Assembly (NCBI GenBank): GCA_002327405.1
Contig: DCVO01000080.1
Span: 2,725 to 9,683, forward strand
Direction of reading: 5' to 3'
Origin: Thiobacillus sp. UBA2186
GTDB taxonomy: Bacteria > Pseudomonadota > Gammaproteobacteria > Burkholderiales > Thiobacillaceae
DNA length: 6,959 nt
Part shown: positions 1 to 5,528 of the stretch, piece after piece
How the letters are laid out: each line of letters starts with the position of its first letter
Numbering within the stretch: the first letter of the stretch is position 1
The notes under the pieces: generated by a model
The model's database searches: none
What the model was told of the DNA's origin: nothing
The model's input: only the letters and a program-made list of their open reading frames with translations
Program-made: the position numbers and the translations under genes

Positions 1-162
1 TTCATCTACCGCGACGAGGTCTACAATCCGGACAGCCAGGACAAGGGCAAGGCCGAAATCATCATCGGCAAGCAGCGCAACGGCCCCATCGGCATGGTGC
101 CGCTGGCCTTCCTCGGCGAGCACACGCGCTTCGAGAACCTCGCCTTCCCGGGCAGCTTCTAA
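1..162 (+). CDS. dnaB: Replicative DNA helicase DnaB, C-terminal end (5' end outside window)
   Basis: Reading frame 1 is open from the first base to a TAA at 160-162 and gives the last 53 residues of a protein. The segment begins FIYRDEVYNPDS, continues with AEIIIGKQRNGPIG, and ends in a short tail with RFENLAF. This is the end of the RecA-fold ATPase domain of DnaB, the hexameric helicase that unwinds DNA at the replication fork. The KQRNGPxG stretch is highly conserved in the family and holds the basic residues that reach the ATP site of the neighbouring subunit (family knowledge). The tail is of ordinary length, so the 3' end looks intact. alr follows on the same strand after 275 bases, a gene order often seen in betaproteobacteria, although the gap is widened here by repeat DNA. 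Confidence 0.93.
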   Translation, partial: FIYRDEVYNPDSQDKGKAEIIIGKQRNGPIGMVPLAFLGEHTRFENLAFPGSF

Positions 163-232
163 ATCAGGTACACGCCCTGTGCACGTCGTCATTGCGAACA
201 TGCCCTCACCCCAACCCTCCCTTGCAGGGCGC

Positions 233-254
233 GTTCCGGCAGATATGCCGGAAC
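233..254. repeat. Perfect hairpin inside the composite repeat
   Basis: GTTCCGGC (233-240) and GCCGGAAC (247-254) are perfect reverse complements around a 6-base centre. No T-run follows, so a terminator role for dnaB is unlikely. Confidence 0.6.
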
Positions 255-266
255 CGCTCGACGGGC

Positions 267-282
267 GCAGAGCATGCTCTGC
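267..282. repeat. 16-base perfect palindrome
   Basis: GCAGAGCATGCTCTGC is identical to its reverse complement with no spacer. It lies in the middle of the putative inserted repeat and is read here as part of that repeat rather than as an operator. Confidence 0.6.
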
Positions 283-294
283 CAATTCCCCGTC

Positions 295-318
295 TCGCCC
301 CCTGGGGAGAGGGGGCGA
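295..318. repeat. G/C-run hairpin at the right side of the inserted repeat
   Basis: TCGCCCCC (295-302) pairs perfectly with GGGGGCGA (311-318) around an 8-base loop. The run of C then G is typical of the CCCTCACCCC...GGGGAGAGGG class of intergenic repeats. Confidence 0.55.
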
Positions 319-437
319 ACGCTATGCCCAAACCGAGTTAACGAAGCAATCCGGCAAATCAGGCTTGGCAAAACCCCTGGATTGCCGCGGCGCTGCGCGC
401 CTCGCGATGACAACCCCCACACAGGGAACCTAACCCC

Positions 438-1499
438 ATGCGCCCGTTGATAGCGCGTATCTCTTCCAGTGCGCTGGCGCACAATCTTGAAGTCGCGCGC
501 CGGCATGCGGGCGGCGCCAAGCTCCTTTCCGTCATCAAGGCCAGCGCCTACGGCCACGGCCTCAGCCGCGCAGCGCGCGCGCTTGCCGCCAGCGACGGCT
601 TCGCCGTGCTCAACATCGAAGAAGCCGTGACCCTGCGGCAGATGGGCATCGAAAAGCCCATCCTCATGCTCGAAGGTCCGTTCGATGCGGAGGAGATGAG
701 TGCTTACTCGGAATTGAACCTCACCCCGGTGCTGCACTCGCCGCACCAGCTGGAATGGTTGCTGCTGGCCGGTGAACCGCTCAATGTTTTTCTCAAGTTC
801 AACAGCGGCATGAACCGGCTGGGTTTTTCACTGGCGGATTTCGATGCCATCGCCGCATGGGCGAAAGCGAGATCCCAGGTCGCGCAGGTTACGCTGATGA
901 CGCACTTCGCCACCGCGGATGAAGATTTCGGCATCGACTGGCAGTGGGAACGCTTCATCGCCAAGGCGCAGGCCGCCGACCTGCCCATCAGCGCGGCCAA
1001 CTCCGCGGCGCTGCTGCGCTATCCCGAAACGCGCCGCGACTGGGTGCGGGCCGGCATCATGCTCTACGGCGCCTCGCCCTTCGCCGATGTCAGCGCGGCC
1101 GAACTCGGGCTCAAGCCCGCCATGACCCTGCAATCCAAAATCATCGCCATGCAGAATTTGAAACCCGGCGAAGGCCTGGGCTATGGCCTCACCTTCATGG
1201 CCGACGAAGCCACCCGCGTCGGTATCGTCGCCTGCGGCTACGCCGACGGCTACCCGCGCCATGCGCCCACCGGCACCCCCATCCTCGTCAATGGCCGGCG
1301 CACCCGCACACTGGGCCGCGTGTCCATGGACATGCTGGCGGTGGACCTGAACAATGTGCCTGAAGCCGGCATCGGCAGCCCGGTGGTGCTGTGGGGCGAA
1401 GGCATTCCGGTGGAAGAAGTCGCCCGCGCGGCGGGAACGATCAGTTACGAATTGCTGTGCGCGCTGGCGCCGCGGGTGGCGCTGAGGGAAGAGCAATAA
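438..1499 (+). CDS. alr: Alanine racemase
   Basis: This 353-residue PLP enzyme interconverts L- and D-alanine in the cytoplasm and so supplies D-alanine for peptidoglycan. The N-terminal barrel carries the PLP-binding lysine K34 in VIKASAYGHG. The usual family motif is KANAYGHG or KADAYGHG, so a serine replaces Asn/Asp here. K120 and R127 in LKFNSGMNRLGF match the carbamylated lysine and substrate-side arginine of well-studied Alr proteins. R204 in RAGIMLYG should contact the pyridine nitrogen. The C-terminal barrel holds the second catalytic base Y268 in GYADGYPR and the GRVSMDM motif (293-299) that completes the dimer active site. Length is normal. The ATG at 438 is preceded by a weak AGGGAA (424-428 region) about 10 bases upstream. 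It follows dnaB in the same direction. Whether it has its own promoter in the repeat-filled gap cannot be seen. Confidence 0.96.
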   Translation: MRPLIARISSSALAHNLEVARRHAGGAKLLSVIKASAYGHGLSRAARALAASDGFAVLNIEEAVTLRQMGIEKPILMLEGPFDAEEMSAYSELNLTPVLHSPHQLEWLLLAGEPLNVFLKFNSGMNRLGFSLADFDAIAAWAKARSQVAQVTLMTHFATADEDFGIDWQWERFIAKAQAADLPISAANSAALLRYPETRRDWVRAGIMLYGASPFADVSAAELGLKPAMTLQSKIIAMQNLKPGEGLGYGLTFMADEATRVGIVACGYADGYPRHAPTGTPILVNGRRTRTLGRVSMDMLAVDLNNVPEAGIGSPVVLWGEGIPVEEVARAAGTISYELLCALAPRVALREEQ

Positions 1500-1505
1500 G
1501 GATAG

Positions 1506-1550
1506 CGGCGTTGTCTGGACAGAATAAGCAGTTACGACGCCGATTCTTTT
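1506..1550 (+). terminator. Possible Rho-independent terminator of alr
   Basis: CGGCGTTGT (1506-1514) can pair with ACGACGCCG (1534-1542), giving a 9-bp stem with one G-U pair, just after the alr stop. ATTCTTTT (1543-1550) follows directly. The loop is long at 19 bases, but CTG/CAG (1515-1517 and 1529-1531) could extend the stem. The tract is imperfect, so this is only a candidate. Confidence 0.4.
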
Positions 1551-1580
1551 GGGGTTTGTCGATAGATGGAAGTCTGATTG

Positions 1581-1594
1581 TTGACCCAGATCAA
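1581..1594 (+). promoter_or_regulatory. FNR/ANR-type binding site upstream of cytochrome c
   Basis: TTGAC-CCAG-ATCAA matches the FNR-family consensus TTGAT-N4-ATCAA at 9 of 10 defined positions. Its centre (1587.5) lies about 41 bases upstream of the start point predicted from the -10 element at 1616-1621. That is the standard class II activator position, where FNR replaces a -35 element, and no good -35 is present. This implies induction of the cytochrome at low oxygen by FNR, ANR or a DNR-like relative. The regulator itself is not in the window. Confidence 0.7.
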
Positions 1595-1612
1595 TGACAC
1601 CGAAATAATGCT

Positions 1613-1621
1613 TGCTATATT
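1613..1621 (+). promoter_or_regulatory. Extended -10 promoter element of the cytochrome c gene
   Basis: TGCTATATT contains TATATT (1616-1621), a 5 of 6 match to TATAAT, preceded by the TGn of an extended -10. Transcription should start near 1628, leaving a leader of about 50 bases with a good ribosome binding site. The AT-rich setting (1555-1660) contrasts with the GC-rich coding DNA. Confidence 0.6.
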
Positions 1622-1660
1622 GATATTTGGAAAAGATTTCTCCCCCGTCCCTAATTGATC

Positions 1661-1669
1661 AAGGAAAGG
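1661..1669 (+). promoter_or_regulatory. Ribosome binding site fixing the cytochrome c start
   Basis: AAGGAAAGG ends 8 bases before the ATG at 1678. It supports that start over the in-frame TTG at 1627, which lies at the predicted transcription start and would put 17 extra residues ahead of the signal peptide. Confidence 0.7.
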
Positions 1670-1677
1670 TATCTCCC

Positions 1678-1980
1678 ATGAAGGCATTGACCGCCGCCCT
1701 GACTGCCGCCGCCATCCTGTGCGCCGGCCCTGCATTCGCCAGTGAAGCGCTGGCCAAGAAGAACCTGTGCGTGAGCTGCCACGCCGTGGACAAGAAGATG
1801 ATGGGACCCTCGTTCAAGGAAATCGCCGCCAAGCACAAGGGCGACAAGGGGGCCGAAGCCAAGCTGATCAACGCCATCAACAAGGGCAGCAAGGGGGTCT
1901 ACGGCCAGATCCCGATGCCGCCCCAGCCCAAGGCTGCGGCCGATGCGGCCGCATTGTCGAAGTGGATCTTGAGCCTGTAA
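1678..1980 (+). CDS. Periplasmic monohaem class I cytochrome c (c551/c552 type)
   Basis: The 100-residue precursor starts with a typical Sec signal peptide: K2, a hydrophobic alanine-rich core, and likely cleavage after A21 in PAFA-SEALAKK. The mature protein of about 79 residues has one haem c site, C31-V-S-C34-H35, near its N-terminus. The probable distal haem ligand is M80 in GQIPMPP. GVYGQIPMPP and the closing helix with KWILSL are hallmarks of small cytochromes of the c551/c552 family, which carry single electrons between the bc1 complex or periplasmic dehydrogenases and terminal oxidases or nitrite reductases. Size and motif spacing fit the family, close in pattern to nitrifier cytochrome c552. 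The gene stands alone, with its own FNR-type promoter upstream and a terminator right behind it, so it is probably a monocistronic, oxygen-regulated electron carrier. The exact redox partner cannot be told. Confidence 0.93.
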   Translation: MKALTAALTAAAILCAGPAFASEALAKKNLCVSCHAVDKKMMGPSFKEIAAKHKGDKGAEAKLINAINKGSKGVYGQIPMPPQPKAAADAAALSKWILSL

Positions 1981-1996
1981 GCCGGCGGTTCTGGAC

Positions 1997-2030
1997 AACA
2001 AAAAAGCGGGGCACGCCCCGCTTTTTTGTT
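1997..2030. terminator. Strong bidirectional Rho-independent terminator after cytochrome c
   Basis: A 15-bp perfect stem (1997-2011 with 2016-2030) encloses a 4-base loop. It has a GCGGGG/CCCCGC core flanked by six A residues on the left and six T residues on the right. Because of the A/T symmetry it can end transcripts in both directions. It begins 16 bases after the cytochrome stop. Confidence 0.92.
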
Positions 2031-2054
2031 GATCGTCGGCAAGGCTTGGGCGTG

Positions 2055-2060
2055 CATAAT
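2055..2060 (+). promoter_or_regulatory. Possible -10 element for the PAS-GGDEF gene
   Basis: CATAAT matches TATAAT at 5 of 6 positions in the AT-rich stretch between the cytochrome terminator and the cyclase gene. No convincing -35 sits 16-18 bases upstream; TTGATC at 2029-2034 is 20 bases away. A promoter is needed here because the terminator isolates this gene from the upstream one. Confidence 0.3.
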
Positions 2061-2123
2061 TAAAAAAACAGGGCTTGCCTATCCCGGCGCTTTGTCCGTT
2101 TTATCAGGAATGAATGCGACACC

Positions 2124-3065
2124 ATGACCGATTCGGCAAATGAAATGGAAAGCGACAGCGCGGTCTACAAGACCCTGCTGGAATCCACGAAGGCCATTCC
2201 CTGGAAGATCGACTGGCAGACCATGCAGTTCGCCTATGTCGGGCCGCAGATCGAGGAACTGCTCGGCTGGGCGCAGTCGAGCTGGGCGAGCGTGCAGGAC
2301 TGGGCGGAACGGATCCATCCCGAAGACCGCGAACGCGTGGTCAATTATTGCGTGGCCCAGTCCAAGGCCGGCACCGATCACGAGGCGGACTACCGTGCGC
2401 TGACCAGTAACGGCGGCTATGTGTGGATACGCGATGTGGTGCATGTGGTGCGCAACGGGCAGGGCGAGGTCGAGGCGCTGGTCGGGTTCATGTTCGACAT
2501 CAGCGAGCGCAAGAAAACCGAAGAGGCGCTGATCAGTCTGCAGAAGGAGCTGGAAGCGCTTTCCTACAAGGACTGCTTGACCGGCGTGCCCAACCGGCGC
2601 ATGTTCGACTCCATCCTGGAGGTGGAGTGGGAACGGGCGAGGCGCAACAACCAGCCGCTTTCGGTCATCATGATCGACATCGATTTCTTCAAGCAGTACA
2701 ACGACCACTACGGCCACATCCAGGGCGACAGTTGCCTGAAGCGGGTCGGCCAGGCCCTGAATTCGGCAGCCACCCGCGCGCGCGATTTTCTGGGGCGTTA
2801 TGGCGGCGAGGAGTTCGTACTGGTGCTGCCGGAAACGGATGAAGCGTCCGCATGCAAGGTGGCCGAACGCTGCCAGCAGCTGGTTCTCAAGGAACAGATC
2901 GTGCACGAGAAATCCAGTGCGGGCCGGATTGTCACCATCAGTCTTGGCGTCGGGACCATCATTCCTGCGCATGGCGACGATCCCACGGAATTCGTCGCGG
3001 AAGTGGACCGGCGGCTCTACCAGGCAAAGCAGGGCGGCAGGAATCGTATTGTCAGGGGCGGCTGA
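2124..3065 (+). CDS. Diguanylate cyclase with N-terminal PAS domain
   Basis: This 313-residue cytoplasmic protein makes c-di-GMP from two GTP. Residues about 12-130 form a PAS domain of the PAS_3 type, with IHPEDRE (64-70), GGYVWIRD (97-104) and the closing FDISERK (124-130). A short coiled linker (131-146) leads to a GGDEF domain (about 147-313). The active-site loop is GGEEF (227-231). Metal and substrate residues are in place: D185 in IDIDFFK, N193 and D202. The inhibitory site RARD (R218-D221) sits five residues before GGEEF, so product inhibition is expected. There is no transmembrane segment and no EAL domain. The PAS ligand is unknown; no haem- or flavin-binding signature is evident to me. 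The ATG at 2124 has only a weak, distant AGGA (2106-2109). The sulfotransferase gene follows at once or overlaps it. Confidence 0.93.
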   Translation: MTDSANEMESDSAVYKTLLESTKAIPWKIDWQTMQFAYVGPQIEELLGWAQSSWASVQDWAERIHPEDRERVVNYCVAQSKAGTDHEADYRALTSNGGYVWIRDVVHVVRNGQGEVEALVGFMFDISERKKTEEALISLQKELEALSYKDCLTGVPNRRMFDSILEVEWERARRNNQPLSVIMIDIDFFKQYNDHYGHIQGDSCLKRVGQALNSAATRARDFLGRYGGEEFVLVLPETDEASACKVAERCQQLVLKEQIVHEKSSAGRIVTISLGVGTIIPAHGDDPTEFVAEVDRRLYQAKQGGRNRIVRGG

Positions 3066-3906
3066 GCTGCCAAGGAAATCGAACCGCTTCAGCCGAATTG
3101 GTCTTGCTCATGCCGAACGCCTGCACATCGTCGGCTCTCCCCGCTCAGGCACCACGCTGCTGGCGGAGATGATGGCCACTTGCTTTCGCTTCGACGCCCA
3201 TGCGCCGCACGAAATGAGCATATTCAAGCGGCCGGAGCGGGAAGTCGGTCTGTTCTGCTCGAAAAACCCGCAGGACGTCCTGGTCGCTCGCCCCTTGCTT
3301 GCCATCGATCCGAACCTCTGGCTGATCTACGTCATCCGGGATCCGCGCGATGTCACCGTCAGCCGGCATGGCAAGGCGCCCGACCGGTATTGGGCGAACC
3401 TGCGCATCTGGAAGCAGTACCATAGGGCCGGGCGCCGTCTCATGGGCCACCCGCGCTGCATGGCGGCGCGCTACGGATCTCGTGCACGATCCCGACGGCG
3501 TCCAGGACAGGCTGATGGCGAAGTTTCCGTTTTGGAGCGCCTGCATGCGTTTTCGGATTTCCACGAAACCGCGCGGCCATCCGAGGGTTCGCTCAAGGCC
3601 CTGCGCGGGGTGCGTCCCGTAAGCGGCGACAGTATCGGCGCATGGCGCAGGCACAAGCCGCGGGTCGCCGCGCAGTTGGGCATGCACGGCCCGATCAGCG
3701 GGGAACTCGCGGCCCTCGGTTACGAGCCCGACGATCGCTGGCTGGCCGAGCTGTCCGGCGTGATGCCGGACAACCAGCAGAGTTTCCTCAATGAAAAGAC
3801 GACCATGAAGTTCCGGCACAAGGTCGTCGTCCACCGCGCAACGGGTTACTTGCGGTACCTTTTCGGATTGCACAAGCGAGCGCCCGTCTGCCGGCACGAA
3901 GACTGA
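3049..3906 (+). CDS. Sulfotransferase-family protein with an internal out-of-frame block
   Basis: The frame encodes about 285 residues of a PAPS-dependent sulfotransferase (Sulfotransfer family), which moves sulfate from PAPS to an acceptor. The 5'-phosphosulfate loop is GSPRSGTT (29-36), after the beta strand LHIV. The 3'-phosphate motif is R97-D-P-R-D-V-T-V-S105, inside VIRDPRDVTVSRHG. WANLRIWKQYH and the region SIGAWRRHKPRVA also fit the family. Residues 143-161 (3475-3531) look unnatural (Arg/Pro-rich). The +2 frame over the same bases reads DLVHDPDGVQDRLMAKFPF, as the family should after a RY(E/G) turn. Loss of two bases near 3475 and one near 3530 would explain this. The start is uncertain: TTG 3049 has CAGGA 7 bases upstream and overlaps the cyclase by 17 bases, while ATG 3110 lies in another frame. 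No signal peptide or membrane segment is seen. The acceptor is unknown. It may be a decaying gene, or the assembly may contain base errors. Confidence 0.72.
   Translation: MSGAAELPRKSNRFSRIGLAHAERLHIVGSPRSGTTLLAEMMATCFRFDAHAPHEMSIFKRPEREVGLFCSKNPQDVLVARPLLAIDPNLWLIYVIRDPRDVTVSRHGKAPDRYWANLRIWKQYHRAGRRLMGHPRCMAARYGSRARSRRRPGQADGEVSVLERLHAFSDFHETARPSEGSLKALRGVRPVSGDSIGAWRRHKPRVAAQLGMHGPISGELAALGYEPDDRWLAELSGVMPDNQQSFLNEKTTMKFRHKVVVHRATGYLRYLFGLHKRAPVCRHED
3475..3531 (+). other. Out-of-frame block bounded by two compensating shifts in the sulfotransferase gene
   Basis: The conserved frame moves from frame 1 to frame 2 at TAC-G-GAT (3472-3478) and returns at CCG-TTT-TGG (3527-3535). A full YEDL codon series at the first point would need two more bases. 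A TTT-TTG pair at the second point would need one more T. Both points lie at short same-base runs (GG and TTTT). Confidence 0.7.
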
Positions 3907-3982
3907 GCCGCGCATGCGGCCGAAGGCCATTTCCTGGTCCGGCAGCGACTCGAATGGATCCCCCGGCCTGTCCCGCCCGGGC

Positions 3983-5344
3983 TCAAGCGCTCGCGGGATT
4001 TTCCCGGCTGCCGATGCCCTCTCTCCTGTCCATCATCCGGGTTCGGTTGCCGCCGTCCTTCTTGGCGGCGTACATCGCCTCGTCGGCATACAGGATCAGA
4101 TGTTTGTAGTCGTCGCCTTGTTCGGGATAGCGCGCGATGCCGATGCTGGGCGTGACATGCAGCCAGTGGCCGGCCAGTTCGAAGGGCTGGTTGAGCGAAT
4201 TGCGGATTTTCTCGGCAACCAGAAGGGCGTGCTGGGGCAGCACGGTGTTGTTGAGCAGCACCAGGAATTCGTCCCCGCCGATTCGGCCTACCGTATCCGA
4301 TCTGCGCACGCACTTGCTGAGGCGGCGGGCGGCTTCCTGCAGCAGAAGATCGCCGACCGGATGGCCCAGGGTGTCGTTGATCTCCTTGAAACGGTCGAGG
4401 TCCAGGTAGAGCAGGGAGAGCGGGGTCTTGTTGCGTTCGGCAAGACGCAGCGCGGCTTGCAGGCGATCATTGAACAGTTCGCGGTTGGGCAGATCGGTCA
4501 GGGGGTCGTGCCCGGCACTGTGCTGCAGCGAGATTTCGGCCTGCTTGCGCTCGATCGCGGTGGCGACCTGGGCGGAGACGAACTGCAGCAGCTCCATGTC
4601 CTTCTGCGTGTAGCACGGCTCGGCGGCGGGGCTTCTCACAACCAGGGCACCGATGATGCCCTTCTTGGCCTTGAGCGGAACGCCGAGGCAATTCGAGGCA
4701 TCCTGCCCGCTGCCCGGGGTCAGCAGCATGCTATGTCCGCTGCGAACGAGCTTGGCGCACAGCGCGCCCATATCCGCCTGGTGCGCCTCCTTCGCCAGAC
4801 CGCTTTCATCGACGTGATAGGCGAATTTCAGTTCTTCCTTGGCATGGTCGTAGAGCGAAACCGTGAAGTTGTTCGCCGGCAGCAGGCTGCCGATGATGCG
4901 GTGGATTTCCCGGAACAGCGCCTGCAGGTCCCCGGTGGCGTGCGAGGCTTCGGAAATGGCGTACAGCGCCGCCTGCAGGGATTCGGCGCGCTTGCGTTCG
5001 GTGATGTCGCGCGCCACGCCGACGCGCATCCGATGCGCTTCCGTCCAGTGGGCAGACCACATGATGTGGACGATGCGGCCGTCCTTGCGCACGTAACGGT
5101 TCTCGAAATAGGGGAGGGGGTTGCCTGCCGAAACCCTGTCGGCAGCCCGCAGCGTGCTTTCCCTGTCCTCGGGAAACACGAAGTCGATCATCGGCCGGCC
5201 CATCATTTCCTTCGGCTTGTAGCCGAATATCCGTTCGCCCGCTGCGCTGATGAAGACTAAACGCCCCTCAGCGTCCACGATGCAGACGGCGTCGAGCAGC
5301 AGGTCCATCACGCTGCTGAAGGGAATGTTGCTGTTTGTTTCCAT
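3983..5344 (-). CDS. Diguanylate cyclase with PAS and GAF sensor domains
   Basis: Counting from the Met encoded at 5342-5344, the protein has 453 residues. A PAS domain (about 10-118) includes AVCIVDAEGRLVFIS, FPEDRE and the closing ARDITERKRAE. A GAF domain (about 125-266) runs from LQAALYAISEASH to QVATAIERKQAE. The GGDEF domain (about 275-440) begins HDPLTDLPNRELF. Its active loop is GGDEF (356-360), with D315, N323 and D332 for metal and GTP. The inhibitory site R347-R-S-D350 lies five residues upstream, so an active, feedback-inhibited c-di-GMP synthase is expected. There is no EAL domain and no membrane segment, so this is a cytosolic sensor. The frame also opens at an ATG at 5405-5407, giving 474 residues with an odd N-terminus containing six glutamines from (CAA)6. 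I prefer 5344 because a possible -10 element (5396-5401) lies inside that extension, but neither start has a clear ribosome site. It is convergent with the sulfotransferase gene, 76 bases apart. Confidence 0.92.
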   Translation of the reverse strand: METNSNIPFSSVMDLLLDAVCIVDAEGRLVFISAAGERIFGYKPKEMMGRPMIDFVFPEDRESTLRAADRVSAGNPLPYFENRYVRKDGRIVHIMWSAHWTEAHRMRVGVARDITERKRAESLQAALYAISEASHATGDLQALFREIHRIIGSLLPANNFTVSLYDHAKEELKFAYHVDESGLAKEAHQADMGALCAKLVRSGHSMLLTPGSGQDASNCLGVPLKAKKGIIGALVVRSPAAEPCYTQKDMELLQFVSAQVATAIERKQAEISLQHSAGHDPLTDLPNRELFNDRLQAALRLAERNKTPLSLLYLDLDRFKEINDTLGHPVGDLLLQEAARRLSKCVRRSDTVGRIGGDEFLVLLNNTVLPQHALLVAEKIRNSLNQPFELAGHWLHVTPSIGIARYPEQGDDYKHLILYADEAMYAAKKDGGNRTRMMDRREGIGSRENPASA

Positions 5345-5350
5345 GAGGGG

Positions 5351-5368
5351 TTGTTGTTGTTGTTGTTG
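5351..5368 (-). repeat. (CAA)6 trinucleotide tract at the start of the second cyclase gene
   Basis: Six perfect TTG units on the plus strand read CAA on the coding strand. The tract ends 6 bases before the preferred ATG. It is either an unstructured leader between AAAAGG (plus-strand 5371-5376 region) and the start, or it encodes Gln6 if the upstream ATG is used. Slippage would change its length in steps of three without breaking the frame. Confidence 0.75.
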
Positions 5369-5389
5369 CCTTTTCTGGGTATGCCTGAT

Positions 5390-5403
5390 GCGACAATTAT
5401 CGC
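5390..5403 (-). promoter_or_regulatory. Possible -10 element overlapped by an imperfect palindrome
   Basis: On the minus strand GATAAT (5396-5401) matches TATAAT at 5 of 6 positions and would start a transcript near 5389, with about 45 bases of leader to the ATG at 5344. GCGACAATTATCGC (5390-5403) is palindromic at 12 of 14 positions and overlaps it, as a repressor site might. No good -35 is seen. Confidence 0.3.
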
Positions 5404-5528
5404 GCATTTTTTAATCGATCTTTAGAACCGTCCGCGAAACGCCGGCCCGGCAATTCCATCGGATATGATGCAGGAATCCGCCGTGGGCGTTATTCGCTGG
5501 GCGGATACTTCGCGATGTTGCCGCTCAT

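Larger units (their letters stand above)
188..411. repeat. Composite intergenic repeat between dnaB and alr, apparently nested
   Basis: Most of the 163-437 gap has no gene and is made of repeat-like DNA. The outer arms GTCATTGCGA (188-197) and TCGCGATGAC (402-411) are inverted with one mismatch. An inner pair, CAATCC (347-352) and GGATTG (379-384), flanks a short spacer. This GTCATTGCGA...GCAATCC...GGATTGC...GATGAC layout resembles dispersed intergenic repeats known from many proteobacterial genomes. Between the left outer arm and the left inner arm lies a block of about 140 bases starting with the C-rich CCCTCACCCC (203-212) and ending with a G-rich run (304-315). It holds three strong palindromes, at 233-254, 267-282 and 295-318. 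GCGAAC followed by ATGCCC occurs at both ends (194-205 and 315-329, with a 3-base insertion in the second copy). This suggests one repeat landed inside another. Copy number cannot be seen from one window. Confidence 0.6.

Noticed and set aside
267..282. Palindrome as an operator for alr
   Set aside because: It sits in a cluster of palindromes inside a repeat-like block, 150 bases from the gene and with no promoter nearby; repeat structure explains it better.
189..746. A 185-codon minus-strand frame running from alr through the repeat region
   Set aside because: It covers known repeat DNA and the antisense of alr, and shows no domain.
828..1496. A 222-codon minus-strand frame over alr
   Set aside because: His/Gly/Arg-rich antisense shadow of a fully recognised gene.
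1655..1662. TTGATCAA as a second FNR site
   Set aside because: The half-sites lack the 4-base spacer, and it lies downstream of the predicted start in the leader.
3907..3982. Terminator between the convergent sulfotransferase and cyclase genes
   Set aside because: Only short GC hairpins (GCCGC/GCGGC around 3910-3923) without a T-run on either strand.
3914..5260. A 448-codon open frame on the plus strand opposite the PAS-GAF-GGDEF gene
   Set aside because: The minus strand encodes three recognisable domains with all key residues. The plus-strand frame has no family features and is a GC-driven antisense shadow.
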